A stretch of DNA of 7,954 bases from Promethearchaeota archaeon (GTDB lineage Archaea > Asgardarchaeota > Lokiarchaeia > Sigynarchaeales > SOKP01): contig JAGXNZ010000001.1 of assembly GCA_019894655.1 (NCBI GenBank), positions 1 through 7,954 on the forward strand. Reading direction: 5' to 3'. How positions within the stretch are numbered: the first letter of the stretch is position 1; each line of letters starts with the position of its first letter. Below the pieces are notes generated by a model. The model ran no database searches and had not been told where the DNA came from. It saw only the letters and a program-made list of their open reading frames with translations. Made by a program: the position numbers and the translations under genes. Shown piece by piece: positions 1 through 6,164 of the stretch.

Positions 1-2
1 TG

Positions 3-308
3 AATAAGGCAGCAAATTTACAATATCAGAGAGTAAAAGCCCTTAAGAAAAATCCAGAAATTCTCTCTAATTTGATTCAGGAAATCTTAGGGTTAACCTA
101 TAACTATAAAAAACGGTTACCGTTTATGTTAATTCCACTTATGGTTACAGTAGAATCAAATTGGATAAAAATTAATGAAAATTCAGTCCCCCTGGTGGCA
201 ATTCTAAATTTGAACTCATTTTTGCAAGAACTTTCAGTAAACTTGCAATATTTTAAAACCGTCACGGTTGAAAAAATTACTGTACAAAAACAGTTACACT
301 TGAAGTAG
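3..308 (+). CDS. 3' end of a hypothetical protein, possibly nuclease-like (partial)
   Basis: The reading frame is open from the first complete codon in the window to a TAG at 306-308, giving at least 101 residues of a C-terminus whose start lies outside. The first part is charged and helical. It is followed by alternating hydrophobic and polar stretches (FMLIPLMVTVES, then VPLVAILNLNSFLQEL) that look like a beta strand, a second strand and a closing helix. That arrangement resembles the end of restriction-endonuclease-like folds such as NERD or Mrr, where a 'can I read/write this value' strand precedes a helix naming the gene's last domain. No catalytic residues are in view, so the function is only a guess. 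The gene is convergent with the next one, the stops being 4 bp apart. The antisense frame over the same bases is considered a shadow. Confidence 0.6.
   Translation, partial: NKAANLQYQRVKALKKNPEILSNLIQEILGLTYNYKKRLPFMLIPLMVTVESNWIKINENSVPLVAILNLNSFLQELSVNLQYFKTVTVEKITVQKQLHLK
257..294 (-). terminator. Candidate terminator for the minus-strand regulator/membrane operon
   Basis: Just past the stop codon at 313, the minus strand has a short inverted repeat (ACTGT / ACAGT, plus-strand 279-283 and 290-294) followed by six T (plus-strand A at 271-276). A second compact inverted repeat, AACCGT-G-ACGGTT, lies at 257-269. Archaea often end transcripts at T-runs without hairpins, so the T-run is the more persuasive part. 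All of this lies inside the 3' coding end of the convergent gene, so it may be coincidental. Confidence 0.3.
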
Positions 309-312
309 CATC

Positions 313-1161
313 TCAACCTTTAGTTATATCCCATTCTCGAATTGCTGAGACAATATTCAAAATATGCTCCTTGAAATTTATTAGAGTTGCATATTCACGA
401 AAAAAGAGATAGTTCCTAAACATAAACCGAGGTAAAATTCTTTTATCTTTCCTTTGAAGCCATCTTTTTTCACTTATTTTATTATAAAGCGCATGTCCGG
501 ACTGATCTTCTTTTGGACTTAGTTTATTTGAGGTCATAAAAATCTTAACCATTTGAGATTCTACTTCTTTATGTTTAATTAACTTAAGTTGCAGTTCTAT
601 TTGAACAAAATAAGAATTTCTAAGGTTTACCAAAAAAATATCATGTAATCTCCCACGAAGTACCGGTATTGTAATACCTGTAAAAATAAATACAATTAGT
701 AATCTCATAATAAGGGAAATTACAATATTGGTAGAATAATGGTAAATACCAATAATAGCAAAAATAAATACAATAATAGAAAAACAAGTGAACAGAACAT
801 TGGAGAGTCTAACCTTATATTTTCCTTGAATCTTATAGTCTAAACTACTTAACTCTTTTTTAAGATAATTGATAATTGTAGGCGTAAATCTGGCATAGGT
901 TAAATTGAAAAAGTGAATTAATAAGTAGAAAGAAAAAAGCACACACATAATGACCAGATCCACAATGAATATTATAATGGTTTGATTAAAGGGAGTCGTG
1001 AATAACTGATACACTACGTACACTATAACCAATATAATTAACCAAAAATATGTTTGATATAAATTTTTTAAATATTCAGTTTTAATCAAGGTAAAAAACT
1101 GAGTTGTATTCTCGTTATTCTCAAAATCAATTTCTGGTAATTTTCGGTTCTGACTCTTCAT
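313..1161 (-). CDS. Four-helix integral membrane protein with cytoplasmic C-terminal region
   Basis: This is a 282-residue protein of unknown family. A short polar N-terminus is followed by four hydrophobic segments at about residues 39-56, 60-86, 121-141 and 145-167, arranged as two hairpins. A basic, soluble tail of about 110 residues (rich in K, R and aromatics) completes it, probably on the cytoplasmic side. The start was set at the ATG at 1161 because it overlaps the TGA of the upstream regulator in an ATGA junction, with GGAG nine bases upstream. An in-frame ATG at 1176 would add five residues but has no comparable ribosome site. The overlap implies translational coupling with the regulator, as in regulator/membrane-partner pairs where the membrane protein senses a signal or restrains the DNA-binding protein. 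That role is inference; no enzymatic motif is visible. Confidence 0.8.
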   Translation of the reverse strand: MKSQNRKLPEIDFENNENTTQFFTLIKTEYLKNLYQTYFWLIILVIVYVVYQLFTTPFNQTIIIFIVDLVIMCVLFSFYLLIHFFNLTYARFTPTIINYLKKELSSLDYKIQGKYKVRLSNVLFTCFSIIVFIFAIIGIYHYSTNIVISLIMRLLIVFIFTGITIPVLRGRLHDIFLVNLRNSYFVQIELQLKLIKHKEVESQMVKIFMTSNKLSPKEDQSGHALYNKISEKRWLQRKDKRILPRFMFRNYLFFREYATLINFKEHILNIVSAIREWDITKG

Positions 1162-1619
1162 TCTATACCACTCCATGATTTTGCTTCATCTTTTTCCTCT
1201 TGAGGTGATGTCCAAAATCTTTGAACGATTTCTCGTAATAATGTAAAATCGGGATTATCTTGTTCATTCAATTTAACCATGTGAAATTTGCTAGTTTTTT
1301 TCTTGATCTTAATGTAATTCTGGTCAACCAAAACATCAAAAGCATGGATCAATTTTTCGCGCCGATCGATATTTAAACAGTTCATTACATCAGTTTTGGA
1401 TATAATATCTTCATAATCCTGTAATTTTGCTAGACTCATTAGTACTTGCCCACCCCTAAGGGAAAATACTGTTGTTAATTTATCAAAAATCCGGCAAACT
1501 GAGCTTAATAGAGAAATTAGATCATTAAAAAAGTTGACTTTATCATTTCCTCTTAGTTTTAGCTCTTCATCAAAACTATCTAAATGGTATTTTTTGAGAA
1601 ACTCAGTAATAGAATTCAT
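1158..1619 (-). CDS. Winged-helix (MarR-like) transcriptional regulator
   Basis: This 153-residue protein carries a predicted winged helix-turn-helix at about residues 56-117. Helix 1 is near GGQVLMSLAKL, helix 2 near SKTDVMNCLNI, the recognition helix near RREKLIHAFDVLVDQNYI, and a basic wing (KIKKKTSKFHMVKL) follows. The order 'helix - turn - helix ending in L-x-x-x-x-Y-I - basic beta wing' is typical of small archaeal and bacterial one-domain regulators. The N-terminal 50 residues are helical and could mediate dimerisation. The family assignment is from pattern only. The gene leads an operon with the membrane protein it overlaps, and faces a ten-helix membrane protein across a divergent region with two inverted repeats, its likely binding sites. 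The ATG at 1619 has no convincing Shine-Dalgarno, which fits a leaderless or very short-leader transcript from a TATA-like TTTTAATAA at 1646-1654. Confidence 0.7.
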   Translation of the reverse strand: MNSITEFLKKYHLDSFDEELKLRGNDKVNFFNDLISLLSSVCRIFDKLTTVFSLRGGQVLMSLAKLQDYEDIISKTDVMNCLNIDRREKLIHAFDVLVDQNYIKIKKKTSKFHMVKLNEQDNPDFTLLREIVQRFWTSPQEEKDEAKSWSGIE

Positions 1620-1708
1620 CCTAAGTATAGAACAGAGTATGTTGATTATTAAAACCTTCTATACCTAATTATTATGAGTTTAAGTATTTATTTTAAGTAA
1701 GCAATGTT

Positions 1709-1726
1709 TATGTCTTAAAAGACATA
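1709..1726. promoter_or_regulatory. Operator candidate 1 (18-bp inverted repeat)
   Basis: Eight-base arms TATGTCTT and AAGACATA flank a two-base centre, a perfect 18-bp inverted repeat. The core is TGTC-N6-GACA. The size and symmetry suit a winged-helix dimer, and the regulator is encoded right next to it. Assignment to that regulator is inference. Confidence 0.5.
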
Positions 1727-1729
1727 CAT

Positions 1730-1747
1730 GTTGTCTATTACGACAAC
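1730..1747. promoter_or_regulatory. Operator candidate 2 (18-bp inverted repeat)
   Basis: Six-base arms GTTGTC and GACAAC flank a six-base spacer. The TGTC-N6-GACA core is the same as in candidate 1, with its centre 21 bp downstream, close to two helical turns, so two dimers would sit on the same face of the DNA. It ends 15 bp before the TATA-like box of the plus-strand membrane gene, a position compatible with activation or with blocking factor recruitment. Confidence 0.45.
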
Positions 1748-1803
1748 AAAAAGTGCTAAATCTATTTAAATTAATCAGACAATTAAGCATTAAATAATAA
1801 AGA

Positions 1804-3261
1804 ATGATCAATATGGAAGTTAAAGAAAAACAAGAATCAAATTTAAACTACTCTCAAATGACACTATTCAGATTTGAATTAAATCGTTCACAAACCAGTT
1901 TATTTTTAATTTTATCCCTTATAGGGATTTTTATGCTCCCTTTTATGTTAGCTGGAGACATATTCCTCAATTTATTTCAGTTCTTATTCTCCATTCTTCC
2001 TGCTTACTTGTCTGAACCAATTCATTATCATGAAGATTATCTGATCTACCCTTTTTTCCGAGTTCTTATAAGTATCATAATATCTACCATATTTCTTATC
2101 CTCAGCATCTATGCTTTAAAAAAAATTTTAAGGCACAAAAATGCCAAGCACAAGGTTAAAGGAAAAACAATTCATCAAGAAAGAATTGTGAACTGGTTTG
2201 GTTTAAAAATATCTCACGGCCAGTCGTTATTTATATTTAGTGCATCATTAGCGGGGATATTCTTCACAGTACAACATTTTTTAGAATCTATTATATCTCC
2301 TGTTTTCGGATTTGAGTTGATTGAATCGTTTTGTTGGATTCCAGACGGCCCAACTCAATCAACTTCGCATGTAATTTTGTTAGACAATGTTCCACTTGTA
2401 ATAAAGGCAATTTTCTTTTTGCTTTGTCTTTACAGTCTATATATGGTTCGAAGAGGCAAACCCATAAATCCTTCAAAAAAAATTACTAAGAATTATAGTC
2501 TTCTTGTTTTTATCGCTTCTTTTGTGGTGTTTATTCTCCTTTCAGCTAGGATCTTTTGTCACCTCGCACTATTCAATTACGAAATATCATCTCTTTTAGG
2601 AATATCTTACAATGCTCCTAATCCATACCAAAATGAAGACCTCATTATAACAATAAGTTTTCTTTGTATATGTCTAGCTCTCATGATCACTAGTTTTTTT
2701 CTTAAAGAACAAAATTATAGAGAAATGAAAACTTCTGATGAGCTCTCGTGGCTTCAAGTAAAATTAACTCCTCATAGAGCAATAATTTTACTATCGTCAG
2801 CACTTCTCTACATTATTTTTTTCACTAATTACTATCTCACTATAATTTTTTTATTTGGAGGTTTTGGCGCATTTTATTTTAATTTTTATCACTTTATTTT
2901 AATCCCCATTATATTTTTCTGCTATTATCCAATTGGGAAAATATTAAAAAACCATCGGTTTGATAATATTATCGAAAATATTGACAACTCTAGAGAATTT
3001 AACACTAATTGGTTTAGGTTTCACTTATCTAAGATAAATTCAATCATATTACTTTCGGTCAGTTGTGGAGTAGTTGGTTTATACATTTATCAGCTGTTAG
3101 TAATGAATATGAGTGCTCAAGCATTTTTATCAGATCCTTACTCACCTAACTTATACATGTTATTTAGCTTTCCAGCTATAACTGTCGTTATTTGCCTTAT
3201 ATTAGTTGTGATTGTATATACAATAAAAAAAACACTTCCTTCAATTAAATCTAGTGAATGA
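1804..3261 (+). CDS. Ten-helix membrane protein built of five hairpin repeats
   Basis: This 485-residue polytopic protein has ten predicted membrane segments: about 32-50, 83-108, 141-160, 194-215, 232-256, 278-301, 325-349, 351-380, 411-433 and 450-474. They pair into five hairpins. Most hairpins are preceded by a similar amphipathic motif: FRFELNRSQ (22-30), FGLKISHGQ (132-140), WLQVKLTPHR (316-325) and WFRFHLSKIN (403-412); hairpin 3 has a weaker version (ITKNYSLLVF, 227-236). Each hairpin closes with a basic stretch such as LKKILRHK or YMVRRGK, so the connectors are probably cytoplasmic and the hairpin loops external. The protein family is not recognised; no transporter signature or catalytic motif is seen. 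ATG 1804 was used; an in-frame ATG at 1813 is possible, and neither has a strong Shine-Dalgarno, fitting a short-leader transcript. The gene probably heads an operon with the small membrane protein downstream and is a candidate target of the divergent regulator. Confidence 0.8.
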   Translation: MINMEVKEKQESNLNYSQMTLFRFELNRSQTSLFLILSLIGIFMLPFMLAGDIFLNLFQFLFSILPAYLSEPIHYHEDYLIYPFFRVLISIIISTIFLILSIYALKKILRHKNAKHKVKGKTIHQERIVNWFGLKISHGQSLFIFSASLAGIFFTVQHFLESIISPVFGFELIESFCWIPDGPTQSTSHVILLDNVPLVIKAIFFLLCLYSLYMVRRGKPINPSKKITKNYSLLVFIASFVVFILLSARIFCHLALFNYEISSLLGISYNAPNPYQNEDLIITISFLCICLALMITSFFLKEQNYREMKTSDELSWLQVKLTPHRAIILLSSALLYIIFFTNYYLTIIFLFGGFGAFYFNFYHFILIPIIFFCYYPIGKILKNHRFDNIIENIDNSREFNTNWFRFHLSKINSIILLSVSCGVVGLYIYQLLVMNMSAQAFLSDPYSPNLYMLFSFPAITVVICLILVVIVYTIKKTLPSIKSSE

Positions 3262-3309
3262 ATAGACGAAATTATTCTTCGATGGTGCAAGAAAAAAGGT
3301 AAGAATATT

Positions 3310-3714
3310 ATGGATATAATTATTGAGCTTTTACACTATATCATCATCATTATAATCGGGATAATCCTTGTCAATTGGTATGAGAGGAAAAAGGGATGGG
3401 ACTATCGATTTAAAATCTCTTTATACTTTATTCTTTGTTGGAGAACAGTAATATTTCTCATATTGATAATAACGAATCTAACTCTTGATCTATTTTTTGA
3501 ATCCTTTCAGTTCCACATATTATATCCGATTATACTCGTTATCGTAACATTTTTTATTAATATCTTTCTCGGTGTTAAGATTTTTACGTTTATATATAAA
3601 CAAAATGCGCAAGAATCCTTAGTCATCATTCTCATAATCGTTATCATAGAAATGATTCTAGAAAGTTTTCTGTTTTACACTGTCCTAATTCCAGAAACTT
3701 TGAACTGGTGGTAA
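3310..3714 (+). CDS. Small four-helix membrane protein
   Basis: This 134-residue protein is almost entirely membrane-embedded, with helices at about 5-22, 36-57, 69-95 and 103-126. A short cytoplasmic loop with basic residues (YERKKGWDYR) lies between helices 1 and 2. It starts at an ATG 48 bp after the stop of the ten-helix protein, with AAAAGGT about ten bases upstream as a weak ribosome site, so the two are probably co-transcribed. Acidic residues inside or next to helices (E63 near helix 3, E114 and E118 in helix 4) could be functional, but this cannot be decided from sequence. No family is recognised. It may be an accessory subunit of its larger neighbour. Confidence 0.7.
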   Translation: MDIIIELLHYIIIIIIGIILVNWYERKKGWDYRFKISLYFILCWRTVIFLILIITNLTLDLFFESFQFHILYPIILVIVTFFINIFLGVKIFTFIYKQNAQESLVIILIIVIIEMILESFLFYTVLIPETLNWW

Positions 3715-3879
3715 TCCTAAATTAGAGTTATGGATGAAAAAGTCTAAAAGGATATTCACATATAAACAGATTATTAACGTCTCAAAAAAAGGAGAATTAA
3801 TCTTAACTTAATCAATAGAAATCCATAAAACTTTCATCAACTTGATTACTATTTCAAAATTGAGAGAGAAAAACTTTTT
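3715..3879. terminator. Convergent intergenic region with T-tracts on both strands
   Basis: This 165-bp gap lies between converging genes. Reading on the plus strand, a run of seven T at 3875-3881 could end the membrane operon; it overlaps the stop codon of the opposing gene. Reading on the minus strand, seven T (A at 3784-3790) lie about 90 bp past the roadblock-protein stop. No stable hairpin accompanies either, which fits archaeal T-tract termination. No credible gene is seen in the gap. Confidence 0.45.
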
Positions 3880-4935
3880 TTAATTTGATAGGCCCAAATA
3901 TTGCTTTACTCGTTTCTTTACAATGCTGACTGCGAAATGAATAATTCCACTTTTTATTTTAGGGTGTGATAAAATAATTAAGATCATATCGTCTTCAGGG
4001 GGTTTTTTAAAGCTGATAGGCGCCAAATCTAATACTCCATCAGTACCCCTTATGGAAATATTTAGTAAAGTCCCTGCACTTAAGCCTTCAATAATGTCTT
4101 TTCCAATCATTGACAGGTTGGCTGCAATTGTTGCAAAAAGGGAATCTGAAATCCGTGAACTAAGAGCGGAGGCTAATATTGTCCCGTCTTTTTTAATAAT
4201 CGCAGAAGCTTCAATATGTAAGTCTAATTTTAATAAATCGTGTAAGATTTCATTCATACTCGAGGGGGGTATAGATTCTTGAGGTTTTGATGACGCTTCT
4301 ACACCCTTTTTAACTGATTTTAAGGGTTTTACTGTTATTTTATTTGACAAAAATGAAAGCACTTTAGTCATATCTTCTTCCAACAGTTTCTGCTTTAGAA
4401 GGGTGGATTCAGTGGTTTCAGAAGCAACAGCATCTTTCGTAACCTTTTTAGGCTTAGAACTTGAAGCTTTTCTCGGTTGTTTAAATTTTCCATATACGCC
4501 TTTATCAGCAATTATCGAACCTCGGAATGGTTTTGGAGTAATCTCCTTTAAAAATTCTGTGTCTTCCTCCACATCGCCTAAATTCTCATCGAAATCATTC
4601 TCTTCTATTTCTTCTTCTGCATCAGTCGAATCTTCAAAAATTTCTAAGGAATCGTTATTTAATGATTGAACTTTCGGGATTTCGTGAAGATCCAAACTTT
4701 TTGGTTTAGAAGGTACCTTCTTATTTGGATGTTTTTTCTGGGGTTCAGGCGTTTGTGGTTTTTTTTTCGTTTTTGTCTTTTCTCCTTGAGATTCTGATAT
4801 TTCTTTAATCTTACTCTTTGTTGCAATTTTCATTCTTGGAGGTCTATTCGATCTCGGAAGCAATGCACCACACTTTCTACAAATATTGCCTGCTGATTCG
4901 TTGTTAGTAGTACCACAATTAGAACAAATTATCAA
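3880..4935 (-). CDS. Zinc-ribbon protein with C-terminal roadblock/LC7 domain
   Basis: Numbering is from the chosen start. Four cysteines (CSNC at 4-7 and CRKC at 19-22) form a CxxC-x11-CxxC zinc ribbon. A long low-complexity linker follows: lysine/proline-rich to about residue 85, strongly acidic at about 96-127, then basic again. Residues about 229-343 have the roadblock/LC7 pattern: an amphipathic helix (MNEILHDLLKLD), a strand and turn (ASAIIKKDGTILAS), a long helix (SLFATIAANLSMIGKDII), two strands (TLLNISIRG, MILIILS) and a closing helix. Roadblock proteins serve as platforms or regulators for small GTPases, and a GTPase gene lies directly upstream on the same strand. The start was set at a TTG (4933-4935) because AAGGAGGT at 4943-4950 sits seven bases before it; a TTG at 4956 would place that sequence inside the gene. 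The domain pairing is unusual and the linker is probably disordered. Confidence 0.85.
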   Translation of the reverse strand: MIICSNCGTTNNESAGNICRKCGALLPRSNRPPRMKIATKSKIKEISESQGEKTKTKKKPQTPEPQKKHPNKKVPSKPKSLDLHEIPKVQSLNNDSLEIFEDSTDAEEEIEENDFDENLGDVEEDTEFLKEITPKPFRGSIIADKGVYGKFKQPRKASSSKPKKVTKDAVASETTESTLLKQKLLEEDMTKVLSFLSNKITVKPLKSVKKGVEASSKPQESIPPSSMNEILHDLLKLDLHIEASAIIKKDGTILASALSSRISDSLFATIAANLSMIGKDIIEGLSAGTLLNISIRGTDGVLDLAPISFKKPPEDDMILIILSHPKIKSGIIHFAVSIVKKRVKQYLGLSN

Positions 4936-4942
4936 ATAGTTT

Positions 4943-4950
4943 ACCTCCTT
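4943..4950 (-). promoter_or_regulatory. Strong ribosome binding site (AAGGAGGT) fixing a TTG start
   Basis: The minus strand reads AAGGAGGT, nearly the full anti-16S complement, seven bases before a TTG codon at 4935. It decides the start of the zinc-ribbon/roadblock gene, which would otherwise be extended by seven residues. Confidence 0.75.
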
Positions 4951-4998
4951 GACCAATTACTAAAATAGGAAAAAATTATCTCTTAGAAAGATTTAACA

Positions 4999-5008
4999 AT
5001 ATATAATA
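4999..5008 (-). promoter_or_regulatory. TATA-like box for the zinc-ribbon/roadblock gene
   Basis: The minus strand reads TATTATATAT, 64-73 bases before the TTG start. A start of transcription about 25 bases on would give a leader of roughly 40 bases that contains the strong ribosome site. Together with the T-run at 5052-5056 just after the GTPase stop, this suggests the two genes can be transcribed separately. Confidence 0.4.
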
Positions 5009-5041
5009 CTATTATGTAAATTCGATTTTATTAATGTTGAC

Positions 5042-5056
5042 AAAAGGTTTTAAAAA
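5042..5056 (-). terminator. T-tract after the GTPase gene
   Basis: Ten bases past the TAA at 5066 the minus strand has five T (A at 5052-5056) and then four T (A at 5042-5045). This is a plausible archaeal T-tract terminator, although read-through into the roadblock gene is possible. Confidence 0.35.
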
Positions 5057-5065
5057 GATTAGAAG

Positions 5066-6031
5066 TTAACTATACAAAATTTCTTTTAAGAGATTAGCAA
5101 AAGTTTCAATTTCTTCTTTATTTATATTAGTATCTTGCTTGAGCATAAGTATGTAATAAGGACTTGTTCCCTCTTTAAATGTAAGCTGTTTGAAGATAAA
5201 ATTCCTTCCATACCTCTGTACAAGCATATGGTTTTCTTCATGTTGGCGCCCTGGTTGAACTTCAGTAAAGATAAAACTGTCATTGAGGGTTAAGAAATAC
5301 GGGGTTGAAGCTGTTAATAGATTTTTCGTTTCTTCGTCTTTATAATAGCTTCCAACGATAAGAGAGTTATCATCGAGTAAGACAACTCCATCAGAATAGG
5401 TTTTTTTACCAAATTCTATTATTGTTTTATCAATTAATTCTGATTTAGAATACAAACTTAATAATATTTCAGACATCGCTTTTATTATACTAGGCATGTC
5501 ATAAATTGATGTCGTGTAATAATAGATTTCCTTATAATCTACAGTTCTTTTTATTTTATCTTTGAGTTCTATTTCGAGATTCTTCATTTCGTTTAGGGCA
5601 TTTCTTCTTAAAGCGGGATCGTATTTATGGAAAAATATATATATTGGTGGAGCAATCTCGAGTTTATTAAACCGCTCTACTACGTCTTTTAGATAACTAA
5701 TGGCTTCGGGAATCCTTACACGATTTTGAACATCAATAACATAAATGGCAATCTCAGTGTCATCAAAATACTTTCCAGGATTTTTCAAATAAGAGATTCT
5801 ATAACTTATCTGTCCGCCGAGATCCCATTCTGCAATTTCTCTTCCCATAAATTCGAATATTCTTCTTTGAGCGCCTCTTGTTGGCTTAAGAAATGCAATT
5901 TTCGAAAATTCACGTTGTATTCCGTGAATTATAGTTGTTTTTCCAGCATTGTCCAACCCTGTGAAAAGTAGCTTACTTGGGCTGAGGGATTCTTTGGATT
6001 TCTTTTTCTCATTTAAAAATTGAATTGTCAA
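5066..6031 (-). CDS. Rag/Arf-like small GTPase with C-terminal roadblock-like domain
   Basis: This 321-residue protein has a complete G domain at about 19-195. The P-loop is GLDNAGKT (25-32), with switch I threonine in KPTRGAQ (T51), G3 WDLGGQ (69-74), G4 HKYD (135-138) in place of NKxD, and G5 near TTS (173-175). The P-loop and WDxGGQ match the Arf family, while the HKxD form of G4 is characteristic of Rag/Gtr GTPases. From about 198 to 320 a second domain follows (SDGVVLLDDNSLIVGS, long helix, FIFKQLTF, YYILMLKQ, closing helix). Its order fits a roadblock/longin fold, as at the C-terminus of eukaryotic Rag proteins. It starts at TTG 6031, seven bases after AGGTGA; no in-frame ATG occurs before residue 62. 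The roadblock gene follows on the same strand, a likely partner. The C-terminal assignment is by pattern, not alignment. No lipidation motif is seen. Confidence 0.88.
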   Translation of the reverse strand: MTIQFLNEKKKSKESLSPSKLLFTGLDNAGKTTIIHGIQREFSKIAFLKPTRGAQRRIFEFMGREIAEWDLGGQISYRISYLKNPGKYFDDTEIAIYVIDVQNRVRIPEAISYLKDVVERFNKLEIAPPIYIFFHKYDPALRRNALNEMKNLEIELKDKIKRTVDYKEIYYYTTSIYDMPSIIKAMSEILLSLYSKSELIDKTIIEFGKKTYSDGVVLLDDNSLIVGSYYKDEETKNLLTASTPYFLTLNDSFIFTEVQPGRQHEENHMLVQRYGRNFIFKQLTFKEGTSPYYILMLKQDTNINKEEIETFANLLKEILYS

Positions 6032-6037
6032 ACTAGT

Positions 6038-6043
6038 TTCACC
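6038..6043 (-). promoter_or_regulatory. Ribosome binding site supporting the GTPase TTG start
   Basis: The minus strand reads AGGTGA, seven bases before TTG at 6031. The same spacing and start codon are seen at the downstream roadblock gene. Confidence 0.6.
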
Positions 6044-6066
6044 TTGAAATAGACAAAGTAATTTTA

Positions 6067-6075
6067 GTATATATT
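6067..6075 (-). promoter_or_regulatory. TATA-like box for the GTPase gene
   Basis: The minus strand reads AATATATAC, 36-44 bases before the TTG start. This implies transcription from about 6045, just upstream of the ribosome site. The call rests on base composition and spacing only, in a very AT-rich gap. Confidence 0.35.
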
Positions 6076-6164
6076 CTTATGTAAGATAATATTGCTAATG
6101 TTCTTATAAAATTATCTCTAACTTAAATATTAAAATCTTTAGTCTTAATAAGGATGATTTTTGG

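Larger units (their letters stand above)
1620..1803. promoter_or_regulatory. Divergent regulatory region between regulator and membrane genes
   Basis: These 184 bp contain no gene. For the plus-strand gene, the best TATA-like box is TATTTAAATT at 1763-1772, 31-40 bases before the ATG, which implies a leader of about ten bases. For the minus-strand regulator, TTTTAATAA at 1646-1654 is suitably placed for a nearly leaderless transcript. A direct repeat TTTAAGTA occurs at 1679-1686 and 1692-1699, and read on the minus strand it offers an alternative AT-rich promoter. The centre holds the two TGTC-N6-GACA inverted repeats listed separately. Promoter positions are inferred from spacing alone. Confidence 0.5.

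Noticed and set aside
111..125. Palindrome AAACGGT-T-ACCGTTT and the related AACCGT-C-ACGGTT at 257-269
   Set aside because: Both lie inside coding sequence and have opposite orientation of their half-sites, so a shared binding site is not convincing; the second is only mentioned as part of a weak terminator candidate.
104..316. Minus-strand frame of 70 codons across the first gene
   Set aside because: It lies antisense to a frame that is open from the window edge, has no family resemblance, and overlaps the stop of the membrane gene downstream; judged a shadow.
2291..2476. Minus-strand frame of 61 codons inside the ten-helix protein
   Set aside because: It is antisense to a coherent membrane-protein frame and has no supporting signals.
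3734..3811. 25-codon plus-strand frame after the small membrane protein
   Set aside because: It is very short, lacks a good ribosome site, ends in an AT-rich stretch and resembles random lysine-rich translation of intergenic DNA.
4052..4669. Plus-strand frames at 4052-4282 and 4403-4669 inside the roadblock gene
   Set aside because: They are antisense to a well-supported coding region; the serine-rich composition of the second simply mirrors the acidic and lysine-rich linker codons.
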